NCBI RefSeq assembly: GCF_050436995.1
Contig: NC_134776.1
Coordinates: 16,719,001 to 16,783,000 of the forward strand
DNA length: 64,000 nucleotides
Reading direction: 5' to 3'
From: Anticarsia gemmatalis
Taxonomy: Eukaryota > Arthropoda > Insecta > Lepidoptera > Erebidae
In this document: one piece after another, positions 26,001-41,000 of the stretch
How the letters are laid out: each line of letters begins with the position of its first letter
Position numbering within the stretch: the stretch's first letter is position 1
Notes under the pieces: generated by a model
Seen by the model: only the letters and a program-made list of their open reading frames with translations
What the model was told of the DNA's origin: nothing
Databases searched by the model: none
Translations under genes and position numbers: made by a program

Positions 26001-29000
26001 TACGGACGAGAGGTGTATGACGAAATGTGGGGGGTGGGCGCCGGTGGTCATGCGTCTACCTCCCAGACGGGTGATCATTGAAACAATCAAGTTGGTACCT
26101 TTGACCGGTGCAACCATGCTGTTATGTCAAATAATGTTATGTTAGTAGTCTATGTCAGAGACAAGTTGCGTTCAAATACCTAATGATTTCTTTTTAACGC
26201 GGCTCCGAAAAGTCTCGGTCTCAGATGTCTAAAATGATTCCTGTTGCGAGTTTAGTGTAAACTTCTTTGCGTATACCTAGTGCTTCTTTCATTGGAGTCA
26301 CACGAGACGTAGCTTTCGGATCTTTAGTGAATTCCCTTGCGCTATCAGATATCGACTTGAGAAAGTAAAGTGCATTGGATGAGATTTCAAAAACTTTGCC
26401 TCCGGTGCTTCATAGACTCGAGTGAGATTGATATCTTTATAAACTTACAAGGAATACACCCGATATTCGATAAAGTCTTGAAGTTAACCAATTTAGAATT
26501 GTGAATATTGTTATTTATTTCAAAGATTGTAGTTTCAGGGGAAGGTACTGCTGCCGGCGAAATATTTAAGCTTCAAAGCTTTTTAGAAATACGTACGTAA
26601 TTTACTGCACTCCCAGATTACAATTTAATTTCTACGAAATCCTGTCTTGACGCAGCTCAGTCACCAAAATATTGGCCTTTTGAGCAGTTGCACGGTGTAT
26701 GGACACAAAGCAAACAGTCCCCTTTGCGTTCAACATTATTGGCAGACGGTACGTCATGCTTTACAGAGTAATATTTTAATAAAGCCACTCTATTTCACGG
26801 TATTCATTTCCACGCTGCGTTGATCAGTTTCTGTTTTCAAAGATGCATATAAAAACAAGTATATTATTATTACATTATACATTTGAATTCTGCATGCTTT
26901 ATCTACGTATATTCATAACTAGCTGACCCGCGCAACTTCGCTTGCTCAACATTTTTCGTTGCTACTCCGCTCCCAATGACCGTAGCGTGATGTTATATAG
27001 CCTATAGCCTTCCTCGATAAATGGGCTATCTAACACTGAAAGAATTTTTCAAATCGGAACAGTAGTTCCTGAGATTAGCGCGTTCAAACAAACAAACAAA
27101 CAAACAAACAATCAAACAAACAAACAAACTCTTCAGCTTTATTATATTAGTATAGATATGACACGTATTCCTGGTAAGGCACGAAAAGAACGTATTTTCT
27201 TCGTGAAGACAAGCATTAGTGTACTACGGTACGGTTTACGGTATGTTTTAAATTACTCTGTAATAGTGATCATCTAACTTTGTTCTATTCACCGTTACAT
27301 CAGCAATGAACAAAGTATCTATATGATAAAATAAAATTATGTTGTTTAATTGACATGCGTGTGCCTAGTACTTGCGGAAAGTACGCCTAGTTAATGAGTG
27401 TGCACTGCAAGATTAACACATATGTATGTCGTCAATATAATATTGCACGTCTTGAAAAAGACGAAACTTTTGCCAAATTTGGGTAGATACACATTACATA
27501 AATGCTATTGTGTTTTTTTTATTTAAAAATATTTGTATGTTCTACAAAAAACTAATACAAAACACAGTGGTAAAAGTCTATTGGATTGTATTTAAACACT
27601 TAGTTTTGTTAGATTGTACTAAGATTCTACAAATTATGTAACAAAAGATTGATATGGTTTACTTTTGCATATATATGTTACGAAATTATACACTACGGTC
27701 AATCTCTTGCCATATCTGCCACCCTTTTCTGCAGTCATTTCAAAACATGGTTGAGCGGTAAATTTGGGTTGACGGTTCAACACTATTGCGGAATATTTAA
27801 ACAAATGCAATATTCTACACTAAACTAAAAACTAAACTAAAAATTATATCAAAACTATCAGTCAAACCCTTTCCACATAAAGTGCGAATAAAAATATTTT
27901 GATGGTTCTTTCCCATTTCAAATTAGATCTTTACAAAAAAAAAGATTACGCAAGATCCAAATAATTACAAAAATCATTAATAATGAAGCTATGCAAATAA
28001 GAAATTTTTAATTATTGCTCTCCAGTAAAGTATGTTTTTCCATTTTCGAGACTGGGGATTATCGATTTGGTGCAATGTTAAAATCGTTACTGTCGAAACG
28101 TTGGTGAGTGTTCAGGACAAGGCATTGACCACATCGACCAATAATAGCAATTAATATCTGCTGGTATTTTCAAATTCCCGTTAACTGAACAATGAGGAAA
28201 GTCGTCATAATGTAAATTCATAGTACATAGGGCATCCCATGTTTAGTTTGATTCAACTGATGAATCATAGGTTGATGAATAGGTACCTAATACGAGTACT
28301 GAGTGATATTAAGCTACATACACTGCACGTGTAGGAATGACTTATGGAATTGTTTTATATAAGTAGCAAGATTGTACTAATATATTCTTAAAATACTACG
28401 ACCCGTATTCATAAACCGACCCTCACCAGCTTTAGCAGAACACTATGAAATAGGAGGAAAGTATGCATGTGTATGATTTTATTTTGTTGCGATTTATAAA
28501 AGCGAATTTTATTTTTAGTATTACACTTTCAGCATACTTTATCATAACGCTGTGCATGTGCATACGCTGTCGCAACGCAACGGTTGTGCAACAATGCCCT
28601 GCTATTAGCCCAAGCGAATGAACAAAAATTGGAAATCTTAGCGAATTTTAATCTCTTCATACATAAAGTTTAATGTGTGTTTAAAATGAAATCTATTGAT
28701 TAGTATTGTAAGAACTATGACTACGATGAACTACAACTAATACTCTATGTGATATGCCAGTATGAAAATTATAGAATAGTCATATTAAAAAATATACAGG
28801 GTGTCCCAAAACTCAACGATAATCCGAGACAGGATGAAAGGCCAAGTCATTCCGGTTATAGGAAAAATAAAAAAAAAATTCCATATCACTTAGTTCAGCA
28901 ATAATAGACACTTTTCAAAAAAGTTGAAATTCCACACCCTTGGTCGCATTTTCAAGTCCTGTGATCACCAATGTCACAATTTCGCTGTGTTTTTTTTAAT

Positions 29001-32000
29001 TTCGTAATCTTAATTAAATATGCTATTAATCGTATACCAAATTAATGCACAAAACATCGTTAATTTAATAAAAAAAGTTAAGTTTTAGTGAGTTATCTTT
29101 CTCAAAAATATCGTTAGTCAACTTTGACGCTTCATACTGAAAAAAAAATGTACTACACTACCCTTGGCAAGTTATTTCAAAAGTTGGCGCATTTAATCAA
29201 GATTTCAAAATAGTATAACACTTGCCACTTTTCTTGCCATTAAAATGTTATTTTTATTTGAACGAAGAGTATCCTCGCATTGGATCGGACGCAGTGGTAC
29301 AATTTTATGGCCTCCTCGTTCTCCCGATCTAAATCCAGTAGATATTTTTTACTGGGAATGCATAAAAGAAAAAGTTTATTCGAAATCAATACAAAATCTA
29401 TCAGAACTTAGCCAGAAAATTGACACAGCGTCAGAGGAAATAAATGCAAGGAATTTTGATTGACTGGTGCAAAGGTCTTTTGTAAGGCATTGCAGAGCCT
29501 GAATTCATGCCAGAGGAAAACAATTCGGAATTACTTTAGTTTAAGGAGAATAATTAAATAAGATCGACGGTTTTCATTGTTTTTTTTTTATTGTCATAAC
29601 CTATTATGTTTATTACATTAAATATTTGTTATGGACTGAATCAATTACCTCTTTACTAAAAATAATTGCTTTCCTCTGGCACGAATGCAGGCTCTGCAAC
29701 AGCGTACAAAAGATTTTTTCACCAGTTAAGCGAATTTCCTTGCATTTAATTCTTCTGACGCTGTGTCAATTTTCTGGCGAAGTGCTGATAGATTTTGAAT
29801 TGATTTTGAATAAACTTTTTCTTTTATGCATTCACAGTAAAAAAATTCTACTAAATTTAGATCGGGGAAACGAGGATGCCATAAAATTGTACCACTGCGT
29901 CCGATCCAATGCGAGGATACTCTTCGTTCAAATAAAAATAACATTTTTAATGGCAAGAAAAGTGGCAAGTGTTATACCATTTTGAAATCTTGATTAAATG
30001 CGCCAACTTTTGAAATAACTTGCCAAGGGTAGTGTAGTACATTTTTTTTCAGTATGAAGCGTCAAAGTTGACTAACGATATTTTTGAGAAAGATAACTCA
30101 CTAAAACTTAACTTTTTTTATTAAATTAACGATGTTTTGTGCATTAATTTGTTATACGATTAATAGCATATTTAATTAAGATCACGAAATTAAAAAAAAC
30201 ACAGTGAAATTGTGACATTGGTGATCACAGGACTTGAAAATGCGACCAAGGGTGTGGAATTTCAACTTTTTTGAAAAGTGTCTATTATTGCTGAACTAAG
30301 TGATATGGAATTTTTTTTTTATTTTTCCTATAACCGGTATTACTTGGCCTTTCATCCTGTCTCGGATTATCGTTGAGTTTTGGGACACCCTGTATAGGTA
30401 TACTTAATGAAAAAAATATAAATTTTAATAACATATAAAAAAATCTCACAGAAACTTCTATGAATTCTACTCTTTTTCAAAGCTACGTAATATTATTATT
30501 ATATCATTAACATAAAATGCAACTATTGCATTTTAGGAAACGTTTATTAGAGTTATATATCGATGTATTGCATTGTAATATTTTGGCAATCCGTTTAGGA
30601 CATTTTAATTAATTAAGTATCGGTGCATCGCAATATTGTTTCTAAATGGAAATCATTTCCGTATGTTACTTTGAGGAACGGAGTGGCGTCCACAGCTCAC
30701 CCTCAGCTAGCCTGAGGCTAAATAGCCACACAAGCGCTTTGCGCCATGCATTAGGCACAATCATGCTTTTTGATTTTGAGGAGTCTCTTTGAGGGATTAT
30801 TCCACCGGACAAAGACTCATGCAGAATTTTTAATACGGCTATTAGTGGTTGATATCAAAGTGAATTAATTCAGGTACTTCTACAAAAAATGATACAAGAT
30901 TTGCTAGAATCCATATTACGCATATATCTATACTAATATTGTAAAGCTGAAGAGTTTGTTTGTTTGTTTGAACGCGCTAATAACAGGAACTACTGCTTGA
31001 ATTTGAAATATTCTTTTAGTGTTAGATAGTCCATTTATCGAGGAAGGCTATAGGCTATATATCATCACGCTACGACCAATAGGAGCAGAGTAACAGTAAA
31101 AAATGTTACAAAAACGGTGAAAATTATAACCCTTTCTCTCTTACACAAGCGAAGTTGCGCGGGTCAGCTATTACCTAATATTGTGTATTCTTGTATATCA
31201 ATAAACAAAGGTATTACGTTTCAAATGGGTCTTCTTTGGATATGAATCAAATTTGAAATACTGCAATAGTCCGAATCTGTGATCTCTACGCAACATTTTC
31301 CATAATGCCTATGAATATCTATCTACATGAGCTCCCTTCCAGCCAGACGCTCCATCAATTTATGTATAGTTACAGAACTGATCGATTTGGTTAGCCCCTA
31401 ACAGATATACCATGTGTACGTGGAAGTGTGCGTGTATGTGTCCGCGTACTAACAAGCAGGTAATCCATAGTCTGTATTATAAAAAAAAACTAGATATCAA
31501 ATGAAGTGAAATGTTTTGTTTACTCCCCTTCCAAAAAAATCCTGCAATATCGGATTCCAATTATTTTGTCCATAGAACTTATAGGCGGAAACTGAGTAAC
31601 GATGTTTTTAGTTTTTACGCAAAGATAATGTCACCGTAATTTAGTCCTTACATGATATATCCATTAACATTGTACACATTTTCTTACGTGACTTTTTTCA
31701 ATTTTGTTCGGATTCTCTTGATTAAACCTTTCCGGCCGTTCATGTGAATAAACGGCGGTTAGTAAAATAAATAATGTTAAAATATATCATCTTTTTAAAA
31801 TTTCTATGTCTCCTCAAAAACGGCTTGACAGGTTATCATGAAATTTTTTGAGCATAATAAATTGAGTACCTAGGTCTGAGAATCGGTCAACATCTATTTT
31901 TCATACGCCTAAGTGACACTTTTTTTTATGGCAAAACGACGTTTGCCGGGTCAGCTAGTTGTATATAATATTGTTAAGGTTAGTTTTAAACTGTTTATAA

Positions 32001-35000
32001 CTCTTGATGAGCTCCGGCCCACGTGTTCGGAAGTTAAATGATTGTTATATGACGTAGTAGATGCTAGACGCTACGTCACGCCGAGTCGCGCCTCTTCTCG
32101 TTTTCTTTTGTTACCTTGATCGTACCCTCACTTGTTGATATTCCTTCAAATATGCGGTTATCACTTACCGTTATTAGTATCTTTCAGAGTTTGATCGGAA
32201 TTATCGCAAGTTAGTGTTGTTTAATTTTCTTTACCGGGATTTTGAAGAATATAATATAGATTTAGTACCTAAGTAACGAAATCGGTTCTTTAGTAGCCCA
32301 ATCCAGCTCAGTTTAGTTATATAGCTATAGGCGTTACCATCTTGGGACTCTAATAAAAACCTGACTTTTACATAGAACTTATAATTTTCTTCAAACTCTA
32401 CATGAGCTCTAATTAATAAATCAAGACTACGACCACTGTGTTCAGTAAAATGTATCGTATATATTCAACAAGAATACATAGTAAAGAGGTATCTTTAGAA
32501 TCATTTTGCCCTGCGAGATTTATTTGTAAGCCGAACATCAATACGCCTTAGGTTTTTATTGTTATTTTGGGCACGGGGATTAATCGAAGCGAAACGTATG
32601 TTTTTCAATGGTTATTCATTCCAGAAACAATTTGTTCGGTGTGCGTTTTTGCAAGCGTGTGCAATGTGTTCATTATGAGCGTACATTGCATTGTTTTTAG
32701 ACTTACCGCGAGAATATGTTATATTTTTGCTGTGGACGACTTTACCATTATTGGGGACAAACAAAGGAAAGTAATTTTAAGGACAACAAAAAATCTTTTA
32801 TACAAACATTTTTAAGCAAAAAATGTTGTATAGAGACGTTTTGTTTTGAATCCATAATTAAACTATTTGGGATAAAAAATGCTTTCTTTCATCTAAGTAT
32901 ATTTTTATCACAGATACAATAAGACACGATCTGTTCCAAGAAGATACCCTGAAGATTTTATAATATATCATAGAATCATAGAATCTTCAACTACTTCGAC
33001 ATCGGCTTTGTAACAGAAATTAAGACACAAAAATCAGTCACCGGCTTTACAGACAGATATACCGATACACACATACAACAAAACACGAGGGGCTTTTTGC
33101 GATGGGGGTCATAAAGTACTAGATGAGAACACACCTCACTCGTCGCCCGTCGGATGTTTTCGGCCAGTCTCCCTCATATAGGTATCATTACGGTGTTCTA
33201 CAATGCTGTAGATTTGTATCGTCCGAAACCTACCCCTTCGGCCCCTTCCCTACCGCAGATTTTATAAAATCAATAGTGCGTAGTATCCATTACTCGTGTA
33301 AACACACCACCTATGCGAAGTCTGTAGTAAAACGTACGGTTGTTGATTTTAAATAACTATGAATATTTGTCTATCGTTAGCTTTTGAAACTATGATATCT
33401 ATAAAAAATTTAAATTTACCTACTGGGATTATACAGTCTTAAATCTTATCTTTTGAAAGTTTTTTTTGTTGTTGTCAAGGAAGCTGTCAAATGCGAATGC
33501 CGCGATGTCGTTTAATATCTTTAATAAAATTAAATTCCTATTTCCTTTAAGTCAAAGCAATGTACTTCAAATCTGACATGCATTCAATAATGTTCGCTCT
33601 CGTTCTTATTGTGTCTAGATTAGAAATCTAGTTCGCTCTCTTTGTTAGTTTATTGCCTTACAAACAGTTTCTTCATACATATCTAAAGTAACCGCTAAAG
33701 ACTTTTACTTGACATTTGTATAGTAAAGGCAAATCTGTTTGTCCGTAAAAGTATCAGTAAATTCGTGACGGAGAAATAAGTATTTTACTTCGACTGTTAC
33801 TTTTGATGAAGAAACTGGCTGACTATGACGAGATCATTTTCATCATGTTGTATACTCTAACCATGGTCTATCTTTTGTACAGGAGGGCATCACGGGGGAG
33901 TGGCGCGGAGCTTGGGTGATGCTTATTCGTCGTGTAATGGTGTACTACACCTCCAAGGATCCCACCGTGTGCACCGTAGACCTCAGGAAGACAAGATGTG
34001 TCGGTAAGTTAGCTTGTTCATAATGTGCCCAAAATATTAATTATAGGTACTTGAGGCCTAACCTTACATAGGTTCTCTAGAAAAAGCATTAGTTTTATTT
34101 CTAAGTATACTAAAAAATACACATTTACTGTAGAAATAAGTGCTTGCGTAACTCCAGTTCCTTGACTGACAGCGTCTTCAATGCTCCATTAGAGAGGTTA
34201 TGAACGAGAGTTTTAAACTCAAAAGTTATGAGAGCTGGTTATATAATTTCTTGTTTGTCCGTCTTCATTTTTCCAAGAGTAGCTAACTTCAGTAATAGGG
34301 CTTCGCTTCTATATTTGTTTTAAGAATTTATATTTAGCGACGTAGAACTTTATTTATGTTTATTTTTAACGGATAATTTTCTCTGGATAATGAACGGATA
34401 ATCTCGGTATTTCAGTAGACTAAAATACAACCAACTCAATTGCGTTACGTGTATATTATTTTCTGGTATGAGAGTTATAAAACCTAGAATTTATGGTTAG
34501 GCTGTTTCGTTACTTACTTTAGAAACTAAATATTCGCATGACCATCACGACGGTAGAGAAACGGCGAGGCCATACATTTTTACCTATAGATAGCGTCGGG
34601 AGAGTTAGGTCTTGCAGATTCAGAAGAGACCTGAATTCTTTTTCACAGGGCGAACCTCATTTAGTCATCGTTCGTCAAAAATCATTTCGTGTAAAATGGT
34701 GCATTTTAAACGAAATGATTTTTTTTCTGAGATTATTTTTAACTTTGAAGGACACGAACTTTATCGTACACGAAGTTTTCGTTAACGTAGGTATATAGTT
34801 CGGGATGTGACAATATACTGCATGCATCTTTTGCCAGCTAGTTGATGTTAAAATGAAGGCCGGCAGATGGTTGCTTACCATGTCTTAAGTGTGGCAGGAT
34901 GGATAATAGCGTAATATCCGTAGTAGGAACAAAGCAACCGCCCGGAACAATTCTTTGGGTTAAGTTACGCTTGCCGGTTAGTTTATGGGTGTTCCTCTTT

Positions 35001-38000
35001 GTTTCGGAAGGCATTAAGTGTGGGTCCTGGCCGGTCATTGTCAAAGATCTTTATCAGTCGTAACCAGTATCTACCTTGTCAGAAGGTTGACAGTCTGACA
35101 ACCAGTCTTAACGAAGAGTAACGTGTTGTAAGCCAGGTGGCCAGGTCACTAGATTGTGAAGGTCCGATACACAGTTGCTGCATGTAAAATACTGGTATCC
35201 AGCTGCGTCCGGTGAGACTGGAAGCCGATTCCAACATTGTCTGAAAAAAAGACTAGACTGACTGAGTGAGCTCCAAAAACGACGTGAAATTCAATTCAGT
35301 TCATGTAGGTAATGTAGGTAATACAAAATGCATAATGTAAGTAATTAGATCATCTAGTATTCAATACCAGTGAAGGCAGATGGAAATAATTTCGGATCTG
35401 CACGGAATTTCTGAAGGAAAACATCCCGGGCGAATAGATTCTATCAGTGACGTTCTTGGTCGCAACCAGCGAGCAAATATAGTAAAAGTATGAGTGCGGG
35501 CGGATCAAATAATTATAATCTTCCAGGGATTGCAGCAATGGTAGCTTTCTTCTGTATCACCGTTTACCCGTAAGTTATAATACAATAATCGATTTTGTTC
35601 ATTATTTGTATTTAGAAGTGGTTATTTATGCTTTCTATACACAAATAAATCGAGCAAAATCAAAGAGTTGCAACAAATAAGATGGACTTAGGTATAATAA
35701 TTATTTATTATCTCTTATAAGGTGATTCGACACGCGCTCTGTTAATAGTTATTAACTATTTGTTTTCAAAGTAAAATGTTACTTTATACTGTTCTACTCC
35801 ACTTTGACTTTTATAAGAACACGCTCGAAGTTCGACGAGTATTAAGAAGAAATGCTTATTTTATCGACAAAGATGGAATTTTCCGCTTAGCGACACGTTT
35901 AGTGATTGCTTTATTTATAAAGACGCACGCATTTTCCTTAATTAACAAGAAGTTATGTACAATAAGCTAATGATTATACATCTCAATATAATAATAATAT
36001 AGCTACATATTTACAAAATTAAATTGATATATTTACGAAATGAAATACAAAATTATAATTAATGCTTTTCTATCGTCACTGATTTGTCTTTCTTTGCTTA
36101 GGAGGTTGAGTAGGCTTCTGGCATGGGACGTTACATACTGTAGACCCAATAGCCTTGCGCCATCACATCCTACTTGTACGTTTATCAGTTTGAGCACTGC
36201 TACTGCAGCAAGAGAGTTATTCCAACGGAAATGTAGCGCCACTTTTGGCGACTACATAGTTGATAATTGTTGGGTTTAAACATTCATTTTTCCAGCTTCT
36301 GGTAGGAAGAAGTGCGTGTCTAGAATTAAAACCAACCTGATGCTCTTAAAGAGAATAGCTATAGCAAGACCTTCGCAAGACGATTAGTGTAATATTCTCT
36401 TCTTTTATAAAGTGAATTAAATTCAGATATTGTGAGTGATTAATTCAATATTATGTCACCTGAAAGACTCGTAACTGATTCAAATTTTTTAAAGTGAATG
36501 AAAATCAGATATATTATTATTCAATATTATTTATGTCACCTGAAAGACTCATGACTGATTTAATGTTTTTCCATCATACCGAATTTGTAAACGCCCGCTA
36601 CAATAAAACGAAGGATCCTTCAAGATTTATGACGGGGTGGAGCCCAACGGGAAATTTTAGGGTGCGTATACTGAGCGGGGCTTGGGTATTACATAACAGA
36701 ATAATTTAGTAAGGTTATTTTTCAGTTACTAAAAGGAGGGGCTATATAGGTCAAACCCACTCGCCACGCCTACATGGATACGCCCACCATGAACAAACAC
36801 TTTGTTATACTTAGGATACAGTATATTCAGCTCATTGACATATCTAAAAGTCATCGCTATTCGGCTCTCGTAGCTAAAAGCGTCATCAGAATGCATCATG
36901 ACTCAAATCACGCAGTCCATATAATGTCTGAGCTAAACCATCTTAAAGTATAAGCAGTTATTTTACTTACCCTAATGTTGTTGTTCATCTACGGAAAACC
37001 TCAGATCTGGCAAAGTATGTAATATTGCACCCCACGAGCATTGTTAGCGGGGTGCCTAACTTTTAAGGGTTCAAATATTTCAAACTTGTAAGAGATAGAT
37101 ATATTGAATAGTTTAATACGTATAAATTTACCCCAAAAAAACATTAAATGTATGCGTACGTTACAAATAAAACGCTAGTTTTTGAAGGAGATGTAATATG
37201 GTAACAAATTGTATGCTCGATGTTGATCCGTTGACCGAATGATTCACACCAACCTTATGACACGGAAGTAATGACTAAAGCACGATTGTGAGAAAAGGAA
37301 GGAATAGGTAGACAGTCGCCATCCACGGCTCCTATGTTTGACTGTTTTTACACCGCTCGGAGGCATTCCCAATTTTTCATTTAGATTTTCCCGGATTTGA
37401 TTGCCGACTGGGCAAAAAGAACGCTGAAAATCAGTTGAAAACCCACGTTTCGAAGCTCAAAAAAGACTTACTCGTTTATTTATATTTCCGCGTACTGATA
37501 CCTTGAATAGAGTCCTATTCCTTCACACAATAGTAGAAACAGAAATATTATTCATTTCGATTTAAAAAGCTGTTTTGTAAGTTTATATTCCACTTTCTAT
37601 TAAAATGCATTGCTGTCGGAACTAAACCGCCTTGCTTTCAACACGGGAAAAGTGATCCTCTAATTCAACTTGTAAGATGCGACAAGAAACAGCTAGAAAA
37701 AGCTGTATTAGATGTTATGATGTACCAAGTGCGTGTAGGTTGGTAATCTAAAATGCGGTTAAAAGAAGGCGGTATTTTCACCGAAACTTAGATGAGTAGA
37801 GTACTAAGTTGATACTGTTTTACGCATGGTTTTAGGAAATGTATCCGAGGAGACCCGCTTTGCCCTGCTACCTACGCTCTGTTCAGTCATTATCATTACA
37901 ATAAATATGTATAATATTCCGAAACTAAATGGCTTAATTATAACGATCACGGATATCCTTTAATATTCCTGGGAAAATAACATTGATTACATTCGCCTTA

Positions 38001-41000
38001 TTATTTTCGTGTAAGTTCCTTTCTTTATAGGTAGACAAGTATAAAATAGTTTGTAAGTAGGTAACTATTGAGGCTTTAAATACGAGTATTTTTTAGTGTT
38101 ATACGTTCAGGACAGTATTTATCATATAATAATGATAATTTCACAAATAAAATCAAAAATACAAACAATCAATCATAAAACTTCCTTCTTTTCGGAAAAA
38201 AGTAAAAGAAATTTAGGTACTAAGCGTTGTAATAACTCCTTATTGTTTAGTATTGGAAATTCGATGGAAAAATTCTCAGTTCGCTCGTAATAATGTTTCG
38301 TTGATGCGTCCATCTCTATTTAAAAAGCGTCAATCGACGCGCGCACTCCAAGGACAAGGACAGCAATGCGTTAAAATAGGGTGCACCTCCCTGCACCACA
38401 CTTACACACATGGAGAGATGGGTGCGCTGCCGAGGGTGGGTAGCGGGAGCCCACCTGCCTGACCTAGACGGACACAAGCAGCAATTTTAACTAAATTTAA
38501 CAAAAGCAACATTGAAGCAATGCGATATTGATGCTCACTGATTTCGTTTATTCACTTCTAAGTTGTGAAATAGTCGTAGCACACGAGATGAATTCTAATC
38601 AAAATAACAAACTTATTTAGAGATTATTTGTAGAAAAATTCTACTTTAAAAAGTTATGGAAAGATTTCGGCCGATTGAAATAAAAATATTACAATATAAA
38701 CGCAAACATGTCAATAACCTTTATTCCCCTTGAACTTTGATTTGTGCTCCCGAATTTCCTCAACCTTCACCTTGAATTCGGATTTAATACGATAGCAGGG
38801 GTTGTAAGCGTTCTCTCTTTATTGAAATTAAAATGATACTTTCTTTACATATCGCTTACTGATTTACTACTTCTTTGATAGTTATATTTTCTTTCTTTCC
38901 CGTGTTTTGAATACAATTTTACAAAAAACGACAGGAATTGGTTAATCCGTTCTTATTAAGTTTTGCGCTTAGCGACACATTTCGCAATTATTTTTTTTTA
39001 TTTATAATCATTAAAAAGGATTTTTAAGTCCGCTTCCTGGTTCTAAAATCCAGCCAAATCGGCTAAGCCGTTCATAAGTTATAAATAGCGTAACTAACAA
39101 GACTTTCTTGTATATTAATGCAAAAGATAAAGATAGACCTAATAGTAGCTACCAGCTAAATTGTCTGACTATACAGGTTGTTAGGCAAACGCTAACAAAA
39201 ACTATTTAAGAACGGCAAAATAGACAAGTAAAATATACAATTTTATTTTAAAAAACCAACATTTATATTAGCCGTCTTTTATTTCAAGAGTGTCGCTATT
39301 GACATCACAATTATAATGGTTTTTATTGTGATGTCATTAGGTGCCTTTACACACACGCTCCTTCGCGCGTGAAACAACTAAAGAAAAAGCGCGCGCCGCG
39401 CTCATCGGTCAAGCCCGCGAAGAAAACGTGAGCGAAGAGCGCGCCGTCTGACAGACGAACGCGGCGCGCGCTCTATCCTTTGTTGTTTCACGCGCGAAAG
39501 AGCGTGTGTGTAAAGGCACCTATTAGCAACACTCCTGAACTCTTGTTTTTTACAATAAATATTGTAACTATTACAATATGTATTGTGAAAAGCAACAAAT
39601 AAAAGTTTTAGAAGTTGAACCTGCAGTATAAAACTATTCGAAACATTCGCACAGCGGATGACTAATTAAATAACATTCATCCGTATCTAGTGTCAGATAA
39701 TATTGTTACCATCGAAAAGGTCACGCGGGGAGTGTGGGTGGGAGAGGGTAGACTGTCGAAGGGTGTTAGGGGGGCTAAGTATTGTTTTGTGCAGAGAATT
39801 TGCACAACTAAACGATGTATGTGTAGGTTTGCATGTGCCCATAAATACTGTATAACATTTCAACAGTTGAATGAACAGGATCAGTACCTCTCCAAAATAA
39901 ATTAAACAGTGCCTACCAATTAGGAACCTACCTATTATAAACAAAAAATATTCCATCGTTATAATGTAGGTATATCATTCTTAAATACGTATTTCAACAA
40001 CAATAACCAAGAAAAATACGAAATATATGTTTTTTTTTCTCATTTAACAAGTGCTTTGTTTAGGGGAAATCGTGTCTTGTAGGAACACAATTCCTTCTCA
40101 TTGGGATTATTGATTCAAAGAATATGCTAAGCTATTTTCCTCTTACCTGCTATTGTTTTTTCAATGTATATTATCAGATTAAAATATTCATTATACGTCC
40201 TATGATTCACCTGCTTTGTGATCAGTAAAAAAAGATTGTGTTTGATTCGGGGTCTGAAACTAATTCATGCATGATCATGAATTAGTTTTTTTTTTTAAAT
40301 TTGTATTGATTCAAATTCGGAAAGCTTTTATCCCCTACTGTAACCCCCAAAGGGATAATTGTCTAAAATCACTAAACCACGTCATTATTTATATCTGATC
40401 AAAGACCTATATAAGTACTTCACGATAGTAGCTTTTCATACTGTTCTTATACTATTTGTCCCCTATATCTCTTTGATTATGATGTTTCCACTAAAACATT
40501 ACATAGAATTTCATGCTTTTAGCTCCAAAAATGGCAGAACTAGTCTACGTAATTGCGTCCCCTATTTTTACCACTTACGCAATGATTTCGCAAAAACTCT
40601 TAGTACTTAATTCATTTATTTCTAATCAAAGACGGTTCTACATTCCAAAATAATGTATTTCTATACAAACTTTGACCCCCTATTTAAAATTTTTCACAAA
40701 GGCTCCAAAACATTGTTTATTAACAGTCAAAATCGGTTCTATTATTCCTTTCTTATTACAATGTTTATAACTGATATCCCGGGAGTTGTTGACTCAAAAA
40801 GAATAAAAGTCTAGTCAAGTCCGAATTCGCCATACCTAACAACCCCATACACGAACACCTACCAGTGTATAGCTACAGTTGTACATAAAAACAAAATAAT
40901 TTGGACGTCATAAAGTTTAATATTCCGCGCATCGCTCGCCACCCCTTTCATCTAGATAGGGACGAACTGCATGTCAAACGACGAAATTAATTATGGTCTA

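Larger units (their letters stand above)
28795..30394. mobile_element. 1.6-kb mariner-type foldback element 1
   Basis: The element is 28797-30392 between TA dinucleotides (28795-28796 and 30393-30394). It begins CAGGGTGTCCCAAAACTCAA and ends with the reverse complement. Two 723-bp arms (28797-29519 and 29670-30392) are near-perfect inverted copies around a loop of about 150 bp. Each arm holds the same C-terminal fragment of a Tc1/mariner-superfamily transposase. The element has no complete gene and depends on another copy for movement. Confidence 0.92.
13017..33882 (+). other. intron 2 of the RhoGAP gene (20.9 kb)
   Basis: The intron runs from GTAAGA to TACAG. It holds several mobile elements listed separately: a decayed repeat near 13222-13350, the inverted-repeat element at 19915 with a solo arm at 23641, Helitrons at 26919, 30927 and before 31958, and the foldback element at 28797. 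The long remaining stretches (13351-16250, 16325-19910, 21135-23640, 24625-26915, 27160-28790, 31960-33880) are AT-rich, and I see no further exon or RNA gene in them. Such a long intron could hold enhancers, but the sequence alone does not show any. Confidence 0.8.

Noticed and set aside
27088..27130. Stand-alone (CAAA)n microsatellite
   Set aside because: It lies inside Helitron copy 1 and is a normal internal part of that family.
29626..29985. 119-codon open frame on the + strand
   Set aside because: It is the antisense of the right-arm transposase fragment of element 1 and has no protein features.
34538..35044. Open frames on both strands near 34.5-35.0 kb
   Set aside because: Those from about 34850 fall inside the Lepidoptera retroelement fragment; the earlier one has no domain, splice context or coding-like composition.
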